Assembly: GCA_003444595.1 (NCBI GenBank)
Contig: DLUO01000128.1
Location: 1-9,579 of the forward strand
Source of the DNA: Bacillota bacterium
Lineage (GTDB): Bacteria > Bacillota > Dethiobacteria > DTU022 > UBA8154
Direction of reading: 5' to 3'
DNA: 9,579 bases
Below the pieces are notes generated by a model. That model saw only the letters and a program-made list of their open reading frames with translations. It was not told the DNA's origin and did no database searches. This document shows, in pieces, positions 6,671 through 9,579 of this stretch. The position numbers and the translations under genes were made by a program. Position 1 is the first letter of the stretch. Every line of letters starts with the position of its first letter.

Positions 6671-6695
6671 ATGGCCTGTATGAAGGGCAGGCCAT
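6671..6695 (+). repeat. Intercistronic hairpin between the FNT and cysteine-module genes
   Basis: ATGGCCTG (6671-6678) and CAGGCCAT (6688-6695) form a perfect 8-bp stem with a 9-base loop, without a T-run. It probably marks an mRNA processing or stabilising element in the 119-base gap and not a terminator, so the two genes can share a transcript. Confidence 0.45.
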
Positions 6696-6736
6696 GTCAG
6701 AAACGGCCAAAACAAGGGTAAAAAGGAGCGAATAAA

Positions 6737-7018
6737 ATGGAAAAATTAATTGAGTGCCGTTACTGGAAAGAGTATCAGGGGCTTAACGGGTGGACGATGT
6801 TTTGCAGCGCAGGTGCCTTTGCCAAGGTATTTGACAGAAAAGAAGCCGAGGAGATCGGTTGTACCGACCAGCAAAGAGCTATCTGCAAGAAAACAATGGA
6901 GCAAAATATCGGGTATGGCCTTTTACCCAAAATTACTGCGGCAGCAAAAGAAAGTACAAAAGATGAAGTAAAAACACCGGCAGAAGGAGAACTGGCAGCG
7001 ACATTAAACAGGCAATAA
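6737..7018 (+). CDS. Free-standing four-Cys module protein, paralogue of the FNT N-terminus
   Basis: A small soluble protein of 93 residues with no signal peptide or membrane segment. Residues 4-64 align without a gap to residues 3-63 of the upstream FNT protein, with 23 of 61 positions identical. All four cysteines (7, 23, 42, 50) keep the same spacing, C-x15-C-x18-C-x7-C. Other shared points are W-K-x-Y after the first Cys, A-F after the second, E-x-IGCT at the third, and R-x2-C-x2-TME-x-NIG-x-G-x2-P at the end. The last 30 residues are charged, low in complexity and probably disordered. GGAG lies 8 bases before the ATG. Four invariant Cys suggest a metal or Fe-S site or redox disulfides (inference). 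I do not recognise the family; a partner or competitor of the channel's own module is the simplest idea. Confidence 0.85.
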   Translation: MEKLIECRYWKEYQGLNGWTMFCSAGAFAKVFDRKEAEEIGCTDQQRAICKKTMEQNIGYGLLPKITAAAKESTKDEVKTPAEGELAATLNRQ

Positions 7019-7065
7019 CAGGAAACATCGACAGCAGTAATTTAATACCACCAAAGAGTTCCTTT

Positions 7066-7084
7066 CCCCGGTGAAGAGCCGGGG
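7066..7084 (+). repeat. GC-rich hairpin downstream of the cysteine-module gene
   Basis: CCCCGG (7066-7071), a 7-base loop and CCGGGG (7079-7084) form a 6-bp GC-only stem. The outer arms TTCCT and AGGAA (7059-7063 and 7091-7095) can extend it past an internal loop. There is no T-run, so it is not a terminator alone. It may protect the 3' end ahead of the true terminator at 7118. Confidence 0.45.
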
Positions 7085-7117
7085 CCATTTAGGAATTAAA
7101 TCTCATGGAATCATGAC

Positions 7118-7156
7118 AAAGGGGCATTCCTCTATAAGGGATTTGCCCCTTTTTTT
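7118..7156 (+). terminator. Intrinsic terminator of the FNT / cysteine-module operon
   Basis: AAAGGGGCA (7118-7126) pairs with TGCCCCTTT (7144-7152). A weaker inner pairing (TTCC with GGGA) closes the loop, and the stem runs straight into seven T (7150-7156). It separates the FNT operon from the dehydrogenase gene, which therefore needs its own promoter or read-through. Confidence 0.88.
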
Positions 7157-7259
7157 AAAATGAAAGCAGGCTTAAAATAAGCGATTAAAAAAGAGGAATT
7201 ACAGCCTTAATTAAAGAAATAACAAGTAGTGCAAAAATGCCTGTTAAGAGGGAAGAAAA

Positions 7260-8417
7260 ATGTATATAAGCAAATTTGTCGCCCCGGAAATTATTTTCGG
7301 AAAAGGCTCAATAAACCAGGTAGGTGAGTGCTGTACCCGCCTGGGAGCTTCTCGTGTATTTCTGGTTGCAGACCAGGGAGTTATGCAATGCGGCTGGATC
7401 GAAAAAGCGCTATTTTTTCTCGAGCATGTGGGTCTGGATTACCAACTCTGGTCCGATTTTTCCGCCAACCCCAGGGATTACGAAGTTGAAAAAGGGGCTA
7501 TGCTGTATACTGAAACCGGATGTGATGCCGTTTTGGCCATCGGAGGGGGCAGTGCCATAGATGCGGCGAAAGCTGTGGCTACACTTTCTACAAATCACGG
7601 AAAGATTCAAGACTACGAAGGAATCGATTTAATCAATAAACCGCTTCCGCCTCTAATTGTTGTCCCTTCAACAGCCGGATCAGGTTCGGAGGTTTCCCAG
7701 TTCTCTATTATCGCCGATAGCAGCCGCAAAATCAAAATGACAATTATCTCCAAGTCCCTTGTCCCTGATATTGCCATATCGGATCCGTTGATTCTTTCTA
7801 CAGTCAATAGCAAGCTGACCACTAATACGGGCATGGAAGCATTGAGCCATGCCATAGAAGCTTTTCTTTCTTTGGCTTCAACCGATTTAACCGATGTCCA
7901 CGCTTTACACGCCATAAAGCTAATCTCTGCAAACCTGAGGGCCTCGGTGGCCAGCCAGGTCAATGAAGAAGCCAAGGTGGCCATGGCCAAAGCCAGCTTG
8001 CAGGCAGGATTAGCCTTTTCCAATGCTGTTCTGGGTCTGGTCCACGCCATGAGCCACCAGGTAGGAGGGCTTCTAGATTTTCCTATTGGCGAGATCAGCG
8101 CCATACTGCTCCCTTATGTCATGCGCTTTAACCTCGTCTCTTCTATGGATAAATATATAGAAATAGCCAAAGCAATGGGAGCAAAAGTAGACAGAATGAC
8201 ACCGCGGGAAGCGGCAGAAAAAGCCATCTCCATGGTTGAAGAGCTGGCCATGGATGTAAAAATACCCTCCGGACTGGCGGAACTGGGTTTGCCGGAGGAG
8301 GTAATCCCTGAACTCAGTAAAAATGCCGTTAAAGATGCCTGCTTCATTACCAATCCCAGGGATGCGGACGTTGAAGATATCGTCGAAATATTTTACTCCG
8401 CCCTGCAGAAAAAGTGA
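7260..8417 (+). CDS. Iron-containing alcohol dehydrogenase family protein with altered metal site
   Basis: A cytoplasmic group III (Fe-ADH) type NAD(P)-dependent dehydrogenase fold, 385 residues, the family's normal length. The dinucleotide motif GGGSAIDAAKA is at 95-105 and PSTAGSGSEVS at 136-146. The metal-binding C-terminal domain includes GMEALSHAIEAF (191-202) and LVHAMSHQVGG (260-270), and the C-terminal NPRDADVEDI motif is intact. By comparison with E. coli FucO (Asp196, His200, His263, His277), the metal ligands here are Glu193, His197, His262 and Ile276. One ligand is thus conservatively changed and one is lost (PIG in place of PHG). Activity as an ordinary Fe-ADH is therefore uncertain. 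GAGGG lies 7 bases before the ATG. I see no convincing promoter in the 103 bases after the terminator; a small dyad GCTTA-AAA-TAAGC is at 7170-7182. The histidine kinase follows after 50 bases without a terminator. Confidence 0.93.
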   Translation: MYISKFVAPEIIFGKGSINQVGECCTRLGASRVFLVADQGVMQCGWIEKALFFLEHVGLDYQLWSDFSANPRDYEVEKGAMLYTETGCDAVLAIGGGSAIDAAKAVATLSTNHGKIQDYEGIDLINKPLPPLIVVPSTAGSGSEVSQFSIIADSSRKIKMTIISKSLVPDIAISDPLILSTVNSKLTTNTGMEALSHAIEAFLSLASTDLTDVHALHAIKLISANLRASVASQVNEEAKVAMAKASLQAGLAFSNAVLGLVHAMSHQVGGLLDFPIGEISAILLPYVMRFNLVSSMDKYIEIAKAMGAKVDRMTPREAAEKAISMVEELAMDVKIPSGLAELGLPEEVIPELSKNAVKDACFITNPRDADVEDIVEIFYSALQKK

Positions 8418-8467
8418 CTTAGAGCTTGTCTTATTGCTTGTTTCACTATGGGAAAAGGGGAAAAGCA

Positions 8468-9579
8468 ATGGTTATAAAAAACAGAAAGATGCTGATTGAA
8501 AAACTTACGGGAATTCACAGCTCCAAAAAGTCGTATTATGTCGAATTAAAGAAAAAAATGGCCGAAGTCTCTCAAAGAAACACCCAGCTGGAAATTATCA
8601 ACCAGTTGGCAAAAAATATCGGGATTAACATGTCGTTCCAGGAGATTATCGAAAATTTAATTCCCAAGCTGCAGACGCTTGTTAACTTCAATATTTTAAG
8701 CCTTTACATTGTTTTAAAGGGCGGATTGATTAAACGGACCGTTTTTTCTGCAGATGAATCTAACGGAAAAAAGATTCATGAAACTTTCATTAAAAACAGC
8801 GAGTTACAAAAGCCTCTCAAAGGCAAGGGCATGAATGTCAATGCAGCCCTCTGGTATGTTCTTAACGAAAAAAAACCGCTGTTCCATAAAAATATCTCCT
8901 TAAAGGGCTGTTCTTTCCCGGAAGATGTAGAACTCGTAAAACAGGGTATCACTTCGAAAATTTTAATCCCTTTACTGGTAAAAGACAAAGTCACCGGGAT
9001 TGTTGAAGTGGCCGGCAGGCAAGCGTTTAATGAAAATGACCTCCTGTTTTTGCAGCAGGTAGCCGACCAATTGGCTGTGTGCCTGGAAAATGTCTCCCTT
9101 TATAATGAGGTATGGCAGCACAAGCAAGAGTGGGAGATTACCTTCTCGGCCGTTACGGACCTGCTGGTTTTTATCAATTTAAACTATGAAATCCAAAGGG
9201 TCAATAAAGCTGCGGCAGACTTTTTTACTCTCAGCGAGGATGAGATCCTGGGACAAAAATGCTACCGTCTTTTTTACGGCCGCGAATCAAAGTGCAACCC
9301 CTGCCTGGCCGATCAGGTCCTAAAAAACAAAAAAACCGCCTACCTGCAGACGCGTACCCGTTACAACCGTGTCCTGGACATTTTTGCCTACCCGGCCTTT
9401 ACAGAAAAAGAAGAACCCTACGGTGTAACATACTACGCCAAAGACGTAACAAGTTTTGTTGATTCCATCAAACTCGTCTCCCTGGGGGAAATGTCTGCCG
9501 GAGTAGCCCACGAGCTAAACAGCCCTTTAACGGCCATTGTAGGAAATTCGCAACTCCTCTTACGAGAAACCGATGAATC
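8468..9579 (+). CDS. Cytoplasmic GAF-PAS sensor histidine kinase (C-terminus beyond the window)
   Basis: An open frame of 370 codons from the ATG at 8468 (AAAAGGGG 7 bases upstream) to the right edge, without a stop. The order is: an N-terminal Lys/Glu-rich helix, probably coiled coil (about 20-50); a GAF-like domain (about 50-200) with SKILIPLLVKDKVTGIVEVAG and ending FLQQVADQLAVCLEN; a PAS domain (about 210-320); and the HisKA dimerisation domain starting at SLGEMSAGVAHELNSPLTAIVGN, with the phospho-acceptor His348. The ATPase domain is off the edge. There is no signal peptide or membrane segment, so it senses something inside the cell. The PAS domain carries Cys265, Cys276 and Cys279 (C-x10-C-x2-C), seen in many anaerobe PAS kinases. 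The HisKA region resembles NtrB-like kinases that serve sigma-54 activators, but the response regulator is not visible. It probably forms an operon with the dehydrogenase. Confidence 0.93.
   Translation, partial: MVIKNRKMLIEKLTGIHSSKKSYYVELKKKMAEVSQRNTQLEIINQLAKNIGINMSFQEIIENLIPKLQTLVNFNILSLYIVLKGGLIKRTVFSADESNGKKIHETFIKNSELQKPLKGKGMNVNAALWYVLNEKKPLFHKNISLKGCSFPEDVELVKQGITSKILIPLLVKDKVTGIVEVAGRQAFNENDLLFLQQVADQLAVCLENVSLYNEVWQHKQEWEITFSAVTDLLVFINLNYEIQRVNKAAADFFTLSEDEILGQKCYRLFYGRESKCNPCLADQVLKNKKTAYLQTRTRYNRVLDIFAYPAFTEKEEPYGVTYYAKDVTSFVDSIKLVSLGEMSAGVAHELNSPLTAIVGNSQLLLRETDE

Noticed and set aside
6517..6735. Plus-strand 72-codon frame across the end of the FNT gene and the intercistronic gap
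   Set aside because: It is mostly an out-of-frame reading of the FNT C-terminus, has no ribosome binding site, and includes the intercistronic hairpin. Its last 13 codons from ATG 6694 also lack a credible ribosome binding site.
7613..8104. 163-codon minus-strand frame inside the dehydrogenase gene
   Set aside because: It is an antisense shadow of a complete, motif-bearing Fe-ADH family gene and has no ribosome binding site or independent homology that I can recognise.
1..9579. CRISPR arrays, tRNA or rRNA genes, insertion sequences, phage or attachment sites
   Set aside because: No regularly spaced direct repeats, cloverleaf-like segments, transposase or integrase coding, or long direct repeats were seen on either strand by reading.

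Overview
The window looks like a chromosomal segment of an anaerobic Gram-positive bacterium of the Clostridia (a Peptococcaceae, Desulfotomaculum or acetogen-like lineage would fit). This is an inference. It rests on strong GGAGG-type ribosome binding sites, a lipoprotein-type binding protein, a corrinoid methyl-transfer protein, a formate/nitrite-type channel, an iron-ADH-family protein and a textbook sigma-54 promoter. No species can be named from the sequence alone.

Left part (1-4969, minus strand): one operon reading leftward, livK - livH - livM - livG - livF - corrinoid protein. It encodes a complete branched-chain amino acid type (HAAT) ABC importer: lipoprotein receptor, two permeases and two ATPases. 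The N-terminal part of a methyltransferase corrinoid protein follows and runs off the left edge. The genes overlap or lie a few bases apart. The exception is a strong 15-bp hairpin between livK and livH, which probably sets receptor-versus-permease dosage. The corrinoid protein in the same operon suggests that the importer feeds a methylated compound into a corrinoid methyltransferase pathway rather than importing leucine.

Centre (4970-5528): an AT-rich divergent regulatory region. On the minus strand it holds a possible 34-residue upstream ORF in the livK leader. On the plus strand it holds an 18-bp palindrome overlapping a possible -35/-10 promoter and, about 130 bases further on, a near-perfect sigma-54 (-24/-12) promoter.

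Right part (5529-9579, plus strand): a formate/nitrite transporter (FNT) channel with an unusual N-terminal four-cysteine module, then a 93-residue soluble protein made of the same module with identical cysteine spacing (C-x15-C-x18-C-x7-C), then an intrinsic terminator. Next come an iron-ADH-family dehydrogenase with two of the four usual metal ligands altered, and the start of a soluble GAF-PAS histidine kinase that runs off the right edge. The most novel item is the FNT channel with its fused and free cysteine module under apparent sigma-54 control. I recognise no described family for the module.
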